A stretch of 64,000 nucleotides of DNA from Acidimicrobiia bacterium (GTDB lineage Bacteria; Actinomycetota; Acidimicrobiia; Spongiisociales; Spongiisociaceae). Both the position numbers and the translations under genes were made by a program. Below, piece after piece: positions 1-6,617 of this stretch. Under the pieces are notes generated by a model that saw only the letters and a program-made list of their open reading frames with translations, did no database searches and was not told the DNA's origin. Where the stretch lies: NCBI GenBank assembly GCA_011523635.1, contig WTGI01000057.1, positions 6,804 through 70,803 on the forward strand, read 5' to 3'. Within the stretch, counting starts at the first letter, position 1; each line of letters starts with the position of its first letter.

Positions 1-117
1 GGTCGTCGTCTTCCTCGTCGGCGTGGTCGTCGTCTTCCTCGTCGGCGTGGTCGTCGTCTTCCTCGTCGGCGTGGTCGTCTTCCTCGTCGGCGTGGTCGTC
101 GTCCATGTCCTCGGCGT
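1..117. repeat. 24-base tandem repeat encoding a His/Asp/Glu-rich loop
   Basis: Three near-identical 24-base units lie at 1-24, 25-48 and 49-72. A 21-base copy follows at 73-93 and a variant copy at 94-117. Read on the minus strand in the frame of the binding protein gene, each unit encodes the octapeptide HADEEDDD; the variant reads HAEDMDDD. This is an in-frame coding repeat, so expansion or contraction changes only the length of the acidic, metal-binding loop. Confidence 0.9.
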
Positions 118-589
118 GGTCGTCGTCTTCCTCGCCGTGCCCGTGGCCCCCACCTCCACTAAAGGGTATGGGGTCGAGCAGATCACCCACCTCTAATACG
201 TTGACCCCGTCCTCTTCGGCTGCCTCGATCACGTCGATCAGGCCTTCCTCCAAGCCGAGGCCGTTGGCAACCACCAGGTCAGCGGTGTAAAGCAGGGCTG
301 CCTGGCTGGACGAGATCTGGTAGTCGTGAGGGTCGGCGCCCGGCGGTAACAGAACTTCGATATCAGCATTCCCACCAACGACATTCGATATCACGTCACC
401 GAGGATCGTGGTCGTCGCCACCACCGCCAGTCGGCCTGCCGGTGCTGCGGAGGTTGTTTCTGGTACCGTTTCTGCTACCGCCGGGCTCGAGGTGGAACTT
501 GGTGTTGGGTCCTCTCCGTCCGCACCGCACGCCACAGAAGCTACCGTCAGCATTAGCAACCATGAGATAGCGCGCAGCCGTAGGGACAT
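1..589 (-). CDS. znuA: Zinc/manganese-type ABC transporter substrate-binding lipoprotein (ZnuA/TroA family), 3' end beyond window
   Basis: This extracytoplasmic binding protein should deliver zinc or manganese to an ABC importer. The visible 196 residues start with a lipoprotein signal peptide whose lipobox reads ASVAC. A linker rich in Pro, Thr and Ser follows, then a TroA-like start (VVATTTILGDV) and the family's first metal-ligand histidine in GADPHDY. A long His/Asp/Glu-rich loop comes next, as is typical of high-affinity zinc-binding proteins, and it runs off the left edge. The ATG at 589 has a purine-rich Shine-Dalgarno stretch (GGGGAAAGGG) just upstream, and a Fur/Zur-like box lies about 42 bases before the start. 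Zinc is the likeliest metal given the loop; manganese cannot be excluded. The C-terminal half, with the remaining ligands, is not visible. Confidence 0.85.
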   Translation of the reverse strand, partial: MSLRLRAISWLLMLTVASVACGADGEDPTPSSTSSPAVAETVPETTSAAPAGRLAVVATTTILGDVISNVVGGNADIEVLLPPGADPHDYQISSSQAALLYTADLVVANGLGLEEGLIDVIEAAEEDGVNVLEVGDLLDPIPFSGGGGHGHGEEDDDHAEDMDDDHADEEDDHADEEDDDHADEEDDDHADEEDDD

Positions 590-630
590 AGGGCCCTTTC
601 CCCTCTTCTCGTACCCTCAGGTAATAAAAG

Positions 631-649
631 AATGATAATCAGTCTCATT
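631..649 (-). promoter_or_regulatory. Fur/Zur-family operator-like box
   Basis: The 19 bases read AATGATAATCAGTCTCATT. The outer AATGA/TCATT arms are inverted repeats, and the core TGATAAT-C-AGTCTCA resembles the 7-1-7 Fur/Zur palindrome (TGATAATnATTATCA) with a good left half and a weaker right half. It lies about 42 bases upstream of the metal-binding lipoprotein start, where a metal-dependent repressor would act. The assignment to Zur rather than Fur or Mur is inferred from the regulated gene. Confidence 0.5.
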
Positions 650-712
650 AGAGAGGGCAACTCGCGTCGCTCCGTTCGGGAACGGGCCGGGCAACTGCCG
701 GGCAGCGCCGGC

Positions 713-1129
713 TTAGGGTTCTGACAGCAAGGCCACCGGCCGGAACTCGGCCACAGCGGTGGCCTCGACGCTCACCTCCCGGAGCCCTAGGACGTCCACG
801 TCGAGCGTGGCCGTAACCACCACCGTCCTAGGGTCGTATCCGCTATCGGGCCGGCAATCACACCGGACCAGCTCGGCGCCGTTGGAGCGGACAAGCCGAG
901 CCGCCTCGTCGGCTGCCGATCCGGAGGCCCCGAACGGCCGGAAGGTGACCGGCGCCGCGGCGAGCGCACCGGCCTCCGCCGCGGCGGTCACCCGGTTCCT
1001 GGCGATCGACACCTGACCGATCGCGGTCACCCCGGCTGCCAGGACCAGGGCCAGGGCCAGCACCCCGACCGCGGCCAGGGTCGCCGAACCGCGGTCCGTG
1101 CCGATACGCGTGACCTCACATGACCTCAT
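713..1129 (-). CDS. Rv3654c/TadG-like pilus-associated membrane protein
   Basis: A 138-residue protein with a short basic N-terminus (MRSCEVTRIGTDRG), one hydrophobic helix at about residues 16-40 and a soluble outer domain. The pattern SATLAAVGVLALALVL after the arginine/aspartate stretch resembles TadE/TadG pseudopilins and the Rv3654c family, which closes the actinobacterial tad cluster. Its ATG overlaps the stop of the preceding tadE-like gene in ATGA, so the two are probably translationally coupled. It is probably a minor pilin or assembly factor in the membrane. The exact role of Rv3654c-type proteins is not settled. Confidence 0.7.
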   Translation of the reverse strand: MRSCEVTRIGTDRGSATLAAVGVLALALVLAAGVTAIGQVSIARNRVTAAAEAGALAAAPVTFRPFGASGSAADEAARLVRSNGAELVRCDCRPDSGYDPRTVVVTATLDVDVLGLREVSVEATAVAEFRPVALLSEP

Positions 1130-1488
1130 GCCTCGACCCGCATCTCGGTCGTCGATTCGAGGGGTATCCGCAACCCGCCGAGCGCTGCCAGGACCACATG
1201 GTCGACGGTCACGGTCACGCGGGCTGCATGACCCACCACGGGCGGGCGCCTTACGCTGATCCGGGCCCGGCCCGCCAGTTCCGGACCGAGCGCACGGCGG
1301 GTTGCCTCGATCGCGCGGGCGGGATCGGGCGAGGTGGCAGCCACCCTCGCCCCCTCCCGTCCGGCGGCGGTCAGTTGGAGCGCCGTCCTCGCCACCACGG
1401 TCACCTCGGCGATCGCCAGGACCAGCAGGAGGATCAGCGGGATGACCAGAGCGAACTCCACTGTGGAAGAGCCCCGTTCTCGTGTCAG
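1126..1488 (-). CDS. tadE: TadE-like minor pilin, probable CTG start
   Basis: The protein of about 120 residues carries the TadE signature near its N-terminus: RGSSTVEFALVIPL followed by a hydrophobic helix and then a beta-rich outer domain. TadE proteins are minor pseudopilins of the Flp pilus. In this frame there is no ATG, GTG or TTG close to the conserved start. The only well-placed candidate is CTG at 1488, which overlaps the stop of the upstream pilin gene as CTGA, copying the ATGA/GTGA couplings seen elsewhere in the operon. A much longer version from an ATG at 1752 would translate the pilin gene out of frame and is unlikely. The gene ends in an ATGA overlap with the next gene. Confidence 0.75.
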   Translation of the reverse strand: MTRERGSSTVEFALVIPLILLLVLAIAEVTVVARTALQLTAAGREGARVAATSPDPARAIEATRRALGPELAGRARISVRRPPVVGHAARVTVTVDHVVLAALGGLRIPLESTTEMRVEA

Positions 1489-1685
1489 CCCAGCAGCCCG
1501 ATGATGTGCTTGGCCACGGAGCCGAAGAACTTGCCGATGAGGCTGGTCCTGTTGATCCAGTTCAGGAGCAACGAAGCCATGCCGGCCGCGCACATTCCCA
1601 CCAGGGTGTACTCGACGGTGGCCTGACCTTCCTCGCCCCCGACAGCCCGGGTCGCCCGACGGATGATGTTGATGATTGAACTCAT
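1485..1685 (-). CDS. Flp-type pilin (DUF4244 family)
   Basis: A 66-residue prepilin with a charged leader, the processing site context GGEEGQATVEYTLVG (cleavage expected after the Gly before Gln, with Glu at +5) and a hydrophobic helix to the C-terminus. This is the actinobacterial DUF4244/Rv3656c-type Flp pilin, expected to be the major subunit of the pilus fibre. The ATG at 1685 is preceded by a strong AAAGGAG site. The gene lies 68 bases after tadC; that gap contains a GC-rich inverted repeat, which could limit read-through or stabilise the pilin message. No prepilin peptidase gene is visible in the window. Confidence 0.85.
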   Translation of the reverse strand: MSSIINIIRRATRAVGGEEGQATVEYTLVGMCAAGMASLLLNWINRTSLIGKFFGSVAKHIIGLLG

Positions 1686-1753
1686 GATGAGTCTCCTTTC
1701 TCCCGCGTTGGCGGGTCTGCCGGCGTCCGGCCGGTCCGGGGGGAAGTGACATT

Positions 1754-2395
1754 TCAGAACGACATGAAGGGGTCGAGGAGCCGCGCCAGCGAGGGCAGCA
1801 CCAGCGGACCGATCATCAGGATGAGCAGGCCGGGAAGCATCAGGAGGGTGAGCGGTAGCACCATCCGCACCGGCAGACGGCGAGCCTTCTCGACAGCCGA
1901 GGAGCGGGCCGCCTCCCGGTATTCGGCGGCCAGTGCGGTCAGGGCGAGCTCGAGAGGAGAACCCGACAGATGGGCCGCGCCCACCTGGCGGAACAGCCGG
2001 CCGCCGATGCCGCGCGCGTTCATCAGGGACGGGGTGAGGCCGGCCTTCACGGCATGACGGAGGATCCTGTCGACCTCCTGGCCCAGCGAAGAGGAGAGGC
2101 TCTCGCGGGCCAGGGCCAGCGCTCCGGCCGGTGACAGGCCGCCCGATAGGCCGATCAGCATGGAGTGCGTGAGCAGTTCCAACTCATCCTCCGCCCGCCG
2201 GCGCGCCAGCCGCTCGGAACGGAGTGCGCGGCGCCGGCGGAGGGAGTACCAGACCAGGCCGAGGCTGGCGCCGGCCAAGGGGTTGGCCAGCCCTATAGCG
2301 GCACCGGTCGCGGCGATGGAGCGCACGCCGATGGATCGGCCGACGGTCATGCCGTAGACCACTACGGCTACGGACACCATGGTGAAGAGGCTCAC
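1754..2395 (-). CDS. tadC: TadC-like type II secretion F-domain protein
   Basis: A 213-residue inner-membrane platform protein with a T2SSF domain. Hydrophobic segments lie near the N-terminus (SLFTMVSVAVVVYG and GAAIGLANPLAGASLG) and at the C-terminus (MVLPLTLLMLPGLLILMIGPLV). The central GLSPAGALALAR and LELALTALAAEYREAARSSA stretches are typical of TadC. The GTG at 2395 overlaps the tadB stop as GTGA, and the first hydrophobic helix begins right after it, which supports this start. It pairs with TadB beneath the pilus. Confidence 0.85.
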   Translation of the reverse strand: MSLFTMVSVAVVVYGMTVGRSIGVRSIAATGAAIGLANPLAGASLGLVWYSLRRRRALRSERLARRRAEDELELLTHSMLIGLSGGLSPAGALALARESLSSSLGQEVDRILRHAVKAGLTPSLMNARGIGGRLFRQVGAAHLSGSPLELALTALAAEYREAARSSAVEKARRLPVRMVLPLTLLMLPGLLILMIGPLVLPSLARLLDPFMSF

Positions 2396-3063
2396 GACAG
2401 CTTTCTCCCCAGGATCAGGGTCACGGAAGCGCCGCCGATGAGGAGCACGGCGCCGAGGCCGACCAGGACGGGACCGACACTCCCCATCGACATCAGATCC
2501 GAGAGCGTCCCGGTGGCGGCTGCGGCCAGCAATCCGCCGACGGGAAGCACGGTCAGCACCGCGACGGATGCCCGGGCGGCCGCGCCCGCCGCCCGCACCT
2601 CGCGCTGGAGCTCGATGCGGTCGGTCTGGATACCCGCCAGCGTGGCGAAGGCAGCCGACACCCGGCCTCCGCTCTCCGAGCCGATCCGCACCGCGGCTGC
2701 GGCCAGGTGGCCGGTTCCCGGGAGCGCCGCGGACGCCGCTCCCGCCACCTCGGGCATGGGGCGGCCGGACCGGCAGAGGCGGGCCATCCGGGCCAGGTCC
2801 AGGTCGGGCGCACGAGTGCCGGCATCGACCAGCGCCTGGCGGAGGCTCCTTCCCGCCCGTAGCTCGGCGCTCACAGCCTGCAGGTAGGCGACCTCCTGGT
2901 AGGGGTCGGGTCGACTCCGGCGGAGGGCCAACCAGACACCGGCGGCGATCCCCGCCAGGCCGGCCCACCACGGCAACACCACCGCGGCTCCTAGAGCCAG
3001 CGCCTCCCACCAGCGCCGGGGCCGGAGCGCCACACCGATCGCCACCAGCCCGAGGATCAACAT
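2392..3063 (-). CDS. tadB: TadB-like type II secretion F-domain protein
   Basis: A 223-residue membrane protein with two N-terminal hydrophobic segments, a cytoplasmic T2SSF domain (AVSAELRAGRSLRQALVDAG, IGSESGGRVSAAFATLAG) and two C-terminal membrane helices. The ATG at 3063 is chosen over the ATG at 3078 because a GGGAGG site sits 4-5 bases before it. The start overlaps the tadA stop by 7 bases. With TadC it should form the membrane platform on which the TadA ATPase acts. Confidence 0.85.
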   Translation of the reverse strand: MLILGLVAIGVALRPRRWWEALALGAAVVLPWWAGLAGIAAGVWLALRRSRPDPYQEVAYLQAVSAELRAGRSLRQALVDAGTRAPDLDLARMARLCRSGRPMPEVAGAASAALPGTGHLAAAAVRIGSESGGRVSAAFATLAGIQTDRIELQREVRAAGAAARASVAVLTVLPVGGLLAAAATGTLSDLMSMGSVGPVLVGLGAVLLIGGASVTLILGRKLS

Positions 3064-4115
3064 GCCGCCTCCCGGCATCCGTCGATTCCGACCTCGGCGA
3101 TCGTCTCCACCTGGCGGGTGGCATTCCTGCGGTTCAGGTGCACCACCAGGTCGACAGCGGAGCGGAGTTGGCGCCGGATGGCGGTCTCGCCCACTCCCTC
3201 GCTCCCGGTCAGGGCCAGCGTCTCGATCCGCCAGAGGGCGTCCTCGGGACCGTTGGCGTGGACGGTCGACAGGCTCCCGTCGTGGCCGGTGTTCATGGCC
3301 GAGATCATGTCGAGGGCCTCGGCGCCTCGTACCTCGCCGACGATGATGCGGTCCGGCCGGAGCCGTAGAGCGGTACGTACGAGATCGGCCAGGGTGACCC
3401 GTCCGCGGCCCTCGGCGTTGGGAGGGCGGGCTTCGAGCCGGACCACGTGCCCGGCGAAACTCAACTCGGCGGCGTCCTCGATGGTCACGATCCGTTCGCC
3501 GGCCGGCACCGTCGCCGCCAGGGCGTTCAGCAAGGTGGTCTTTCCGGTTCCGGTCCCGCCGCTGACCACGATGTTCCTACGGTCGATCACGGCCTGTTCG
3601 AGCATCGTGCGCTGGGCATCGGTCATCGAACCCCAATCGACGAAGGTGTCCAGGCTGGGCGCCACCGCGGTGAAGCGACGGATGGCGACGATCGGACCGC
3701 CGACCGACACCGGCGGGACGACGGCATGCAGGCGGCTTCCGTCAGGAAGGCGGGCGCTCACCAGCGGACTGGCCCGGTCCAGGCGCAGGCCCAGCGGGGC
3801 GATGGTGCGTTCGACGGCAGCCAGGACCGCCGCGTCGTCGGCGAAGGAGACATCGGTGGATTCCAAGACCCCTAGACGCTCCACCCAGACCTCGTCGGGA
3901 CCGTTGACGAACACGTCCGAGACGGCGGGGTCTCGGAAGAGCGGCTCGATCGGTCCCATCCCCACGAGGGTGTCGACCACCACGTCCACGATTCCAGGGG
4001 AGGCCAGCGGCGACTCCACCGACATGATCCTGCGCACCTCGGCCTCGGCCTGATCCCGGCTCAACTCGACATCCGACTCGAGCACCCGCCGGAGGACGCG
4101 TTCGACTACTGCCAT
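3057..4115 (-). CDS. tadA: TadA/CpaF family pilus-assembly ATPase
   Basis: This cytoplasmic hexameric ATPase powers Flp pilus assembly. The 352-residue protein has an N-terminal domain, a Walker A motif GGTGTGKTT at about residues 186-194, a Walker B-like segment RIIVGEVRG at about 256-264 and the secretion-ATPase His box GHDGSLSTVHAN at about 278-289. All nucleotide-binding elements look intact. The ATG at 4115 is preferred because GGAG lies 6 bases upstream; an alternative ATG at 4121 would add two residues. The gene overlaps the CpaE-like gene upstream by 10 bases and tadB downstream by 7, so the cluster is one tightly coupled operon. Confidence 0.92.
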   Translation of the reverse strand: MAVVERVLRRVLESDVELSRDQAEAEVRRIMSVESPLASPGIVDVVVDTLVGMGPIEPLFRDPAVSDVFVNGPDEVWVERLGVLESTDVSFADDAAVLAAVERTIAPLGLRLDRASPLVSARLPDGSRLHAVVPPVSVGGPIVAIRRFTAVAPSLDTFVDWGSMTDAQRTMLEQAVIDRRNIVVSGGTGTGKTTLLNALAATVPAGERIVTIEDAAELSFAGHVVRLEARPPNAEGRGRVTLADLVRTALRLRPDRIIVGEVRGAEALDMISAMNTGHDGSLSTVHANGPEDALWRIETLALTGSEGVGETAIRRQLRSAVDLVVHLNRRNATRQVETIAEVGIDGCREAAC

Positions 4116-4672
4116 CGCCATCTCCAGACCGGGGCCCACGATCGCAACCACCGGCCGGTAGGGGTCTGGCAGGCCGGTACGGAGCTGAAGGCGGAGCGGG
4201 AGGGAGCGTCGACCACCGGCCCCGGCCCGGGCTCCACCCGGCCGATTCCGGTGCGCACCCACACCCGGGGCGACACCCGCGTGTCGACGCCGGGGATCAG
4301 GGGGGCTATCCGCACGAACGGTATGGCGTCCAGGGGGGTGCGGGTCCGCACCACTACGCACGGCCAGGACTGGACGAGGGCGCCGACGACCTCCATGGCA
4401 GCCGGGATACGTACGCCTCCGTGCGGGAGTACCGCCAGTCCCTTTCGAGAGGGGACCAGTTCGGCGAGAGTGGGGCCATCCTCGACCAGGTCTGCCAGGG
4501 TCCGGCGGCCCGGCAGGGGAAGGCCCTCCTGATCGAGGTCGATCAGGAGCGCCGTAGGGTGGAACGATGCCAGCGCAAGCGGCGCCAGCATCCCGAGCAC
4601 ATCGTCGTGGAGGGTATGGACGGCTAGGGCTACCATGCCCGCGGGCCCTGCCGTCGCCCAGGGCACGGCCAT
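4106..4672 (-). CDS. Short CpaE/Rv3660c-like protein with a degenerate P-loop
   Basis: The first gene of the tad operon encodes 188 residues where CpaE-like/Ssd proteins usually have about 350. The region ATAGPAGMVALAVHTL sits where a MinD/ParA-type GGKGGVGKS loop would be, but the lysines are missing. It is followed by ALLIDLDQEG, which resembles the MinD switch segment. Position and these traces suggest a reduced CpaE-like localisation factor that cannot bind ATP normally. The last 40 residues are low-complexity and overlap tadA, so the true C-terminus is uncertain. No clear Shine-Dalgarno precedes the ATG at 4672. Confidence 0.5.
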   Translation of the reverse strand: MAVPWATAGPAGMVALAVHTLHDDVLGMLAPLALASFHPTALLIDLDQEGLPLPGRRTLADLVEDGPTLAELVPSRKGLAVLPHGGVRIPAAMEVVGALVQSWPCVVVRTRTPLDAIPFVRIAPLIPGVDTRVSPRVWVRTGIGRVEPGPGPVVDAPSRSAFSSVPACQTPTGRWLRSWAPVWRWRWQ

Positions 4673-4683
4673 GGTGGATATTG

Positions 4684-4710
4684 GTTAGCGTTAATGAACA
4701 TATGGCTAAC
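4684..4710. promoter_or_regulatory. Inverted repeat in the divergent tad/HAD promoter region
   Basis: GTTAGC (4684-4689) and GCTAAC (4705-4710) form a 6-base inverted repeat separated by 15 AT-rich bases. It sits 12-38 bases upstream of the first tad gene in a region otherwise GC-rich. It could be an operator controlling the pilus operon. No protein partner can be named. Confidence 0.3.
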
Positions 4711-4814
4711 ATATCCAGCTTTGGACAGCTTGGTAACCCCCATCTTTTCGCGTTCTCGCCGGCCCGGTCGGGCCTCGATCGGCCTCAACGCTCCCGGATC
4801 GCTCCGTTCTCCCG

Positions 4815-4820
4815 TAAGAT
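4815..4820 (+). promoter_or_regulatory. -10 element (TAAGAT) of a leaderless HAD gene
   Basis: TAAGAT fits the actinobacterial TANNNT -10 pattern and ends exactly 7 bases before the GTG at 4828, so transcription should begin on the start codon. The same spacing occurs before the genes starting at 22678, 23656 and 48929 in this window. Confidence 0.55.
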
Positions 4821-4827
4821 GGACGCC

Positions 4828-5625
4828 GTGAGAACGGGTGTCGCCTTCTTCGATCTCGACAAGACGATCATCGCCAAGTCGTCGACCCTGGCCTTTGCCC
4901 GACCCCTTCACAGGGCGGGCCTCCTCCGGCGAAGAACCCTGCTCAGGGCGGCTACCGCCCAGGCCGCCTACCGGATGGCCGGTGCGGATCAGGACAAGCT
5001 GGATCAACTTCGTGACCGGCTGGTGAGCCTTACCAAGGGCATCGAGGCTTCGCGGATCCGGGACCTGGTCGAGGAGACCATCGACGAGGTCCTGACACCG
5101 CTGGTCTACGAGGAGGCGCTCGACCTGATGGACGAGCACCGCCGGGCGGGCCGCGAGGTGGTCATCATGTCCATCTCGCCCGAGGAGGTGGCCCGACCGC
5201 TGGCAGCCCACCTCGGAGTCGACCATGTCATCGCCACCCGTGCAACCGTCGACGAAGAGGGTTGCTACGCCGGTGAACTGACCTTCTACGCCAGCGGAAC
5301 CGCCAAGGCCGAGGCCATCCGGCGGTTGGCCGGGGAGTGGGGGATCGACCTCGACCGGTGCTACGCCTACTCGGACAGCGCCACCGACCTCCCGATGCTG
5401 GAGGCGGTGGGCCATCCGGTGGCCGTCAACCCGGACCGCGCCCTGCGGGAGGTTGCGACCGAGCGGGGCTGGCCGGTGGCCGAGTTCGACAGTCCGGTGA
5501 ACCTGCGGAGCCGTCTCCAGACCCTGGCCCGGCCGGCGCCGTTGGTGTCCGGTACCGTTGTCGCCACCGCCATAGCCGGCGCCGTGACGCTGTGGGCATT
5601 GAAAGCCCGCCAGCGGGCCACATGA
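4828..5625 (+). CDS. HAD-superfamily IB hydrolase (Rv3661-like phosphatase)
   Basis: A 265-residue haloacid-dehalogenase phosphatase of subfamily IB, related to phosphoserine phosphatase. Motif I is FFDLDKT at residues 7-13, motif II lies in VIMSISPEEV, and motif III/IV is the CYAYSDSATDLPML segment with the acidic pair. A hydrophobic C-terminal stretch (SGTVVATAIAGAVTLWAL) suggests membrane attachment. The GTG at 4828 is preferred to the ATG at 4819, because that ATG lies inside the probable -10 box TAAGAT and GTG is at leaderless spacing. It is divergent from the tad operon, as Rv3661 is from Rv3660c in Mycobacterium. The substrate is unknown; phosphoserine or a lysophospholipid-like phosphate are possibilities. 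Confidence 0.85.
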   Translation: MRTGVAFFDLDKTIIAKSSTLAFARPLHRAGLLRRRTLLRAATAQAAYRMAGADQDKLDQLRDRLVSLTKGIEASRIRDLVEETIDEVLTPLVYEEALDLMDEHRRAGREVVIMSISPEEVARPLAAHLGVDHVIATRATVDEEGCYAGELTFYASGTAKAEAIRRLAGEWGIDLDRCYAYSDSATDLPMLEAVGHPVAVNPDRALREVATERGWPVAEFDSPVNLRSRLQTLARPAPLVSGTVVATAIAGAVTLWALKARQRAT

Positions 5626-5711
5626 CCGGCGCACGGCTGAGGCGCTGACCGGGCGCCGCAGATGGCGCGTGCCCGACCCGGCCTGCCAGGACGGCGCGAG
5701 CGTGCGGTGCG

Positions 5712-6617
5712 ATGAGCCCTAACGCCCGCCGACTCCTGTCCTTTCTCGGGATACTGGCCGTTCTCATCGCGATGTGGGAGGGCTACAAGTGGATGGGAAC
5801 GGCGACGGGCGGTGTCTGGCCGGGTACCGGCATCGGGCTACCGGTCCGCACCAACGAGCGTTCGATGCCCCACACCTGGGACGTGGTCATCGCCCTCCTC
5901 CGTCCGGCGCGGCGCGGGGGCGAGATGCTGCTCCTCGTCCTCGTCCGGGCTGCTCTCTTCACCTGGCGTTCCGCGCTCCTCGGGTTCGTCCTCGGTAGCG
6001 CGGTGGGTTTCGGCCTGGGCGTGCTGTTCGTGCGGTCAGCCCTCGCCGAGCGCGGTCTCATGCCCCACGTGGTCGCCTCCCAGACGGTCCCCATCCTCGC
6101 CATCGCTCCAATCCTGGTGGTCTGGGCCGGTCGCCTGAACGTCACCCGGTGGCTGGTCGTGGCGGTGGTCTCTGCCTACCTGGCCTTCTTCCCGGTCGCT
6201 ATCAACACCCTGCGCGGGCTGCGCAGCCCCGACGCGACCGCCTCGGAATTGATGCGGTCCTACGCGGCCACCCCGAACCAGGTGCTGTGGAAGCTCCAGG
6301 TGCCGGCGGCCCTGCCCTACCTGTTTCCCGCCCTGAAGATCGCGGCCACAGCCTCGATCATCGGCGCCATCGTCGGCGAGCTCCCCGCCAGCATGCCCGA
6401 CGGGCTGGGCCGGGCCATACTCAACTTCGCGGCCGCCTTCTCGGCGGCCCCCGAGAAGCTCTTCGCCTCGATTCTTGTCGCCTCGATGGTGGGTATCGGG
6501 TTCGTCGGCGTGGTTGTCCTCGCCGAGCGGATCCTGATACCGCCGTCCCGGCGACTGGAGGACCTCGGCGAGGCCGCTGGTCAGCGGGGTGGACGTCTGA
6601 AGGAGGTGGTCGCATGA
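5712..6617 (+). CDS. ABC transporter permease (NMT1/THI5-type importer), first permease
   Basis: A 301-residue inner-membrane permease of the BPD_transp_1 (SsuC/TauC/ThiX-like) family. A first membrane helix lies at residues 9-24, followed by an unusually long periplasmic stretch and then the core helices. The cytoplasmic coupling loop is LMRSYAATPNQVLWKLQVPAALPYLFPALK in two parts: the EAA-like SELMRSYAA and the LQVPAALPYL segment that docks on the ATPase. The stop overlaps the ATPase start as ATGA. It forms a heterodimer with the second permease two genes on. The association with pyrimidine-degradation genes downstream suggests pyrimidines or related ring compounds as cargo. Confidence 0.82.
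   Translation: MSPNARRLLSFLGILAVLIAMWEGYKWMGTATGGVWPGTGIGLPVRTNERSMPHTWDVVIALLRPARRGGEMLLLVLVRAALFTWRSALLGFVLGSAVGFGLGVLFVRSALAERGLMPHVVASQTVPILAIAPILVVWAGRLNVTRWLVVAVVSAYLAFFPVAINTLRGLRSPDATASELMRSYAATPNQVLWKLQVPAALPYLFPALKIAATASIIGAIVGELPASMPDGLGRAILNFAAAFSAAPEKLFASILVASMVGIGFVGVVVLAERILIPPSRRLEDLGEAAGQRGGRLKEVVA

Noticed and set aside
1-135. CRISPR-like or other non-coding tandem repeat at the left edge
   Set aside because: The 24-base units have no spacers and read in frame as HADEEDDD within the metal-binding lipoprotein gene.
2165-2887. Long plus-strand open frames opposite the tadB/tadC genes
   Set aside because: They are third-position shadows of GC-rich genes: no ribosome-binding sites, no recognisable motifs, and composition rich in Arg, Pro and Ala.
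4690-4707. SOS-box-like GAACATATG upstream of the tad operon
   Set aside because: Only the left half matches; the right half GGCTAA does not fit GTTCGA. It is better described as part of the GTTAGC/GCTAAC repeat.
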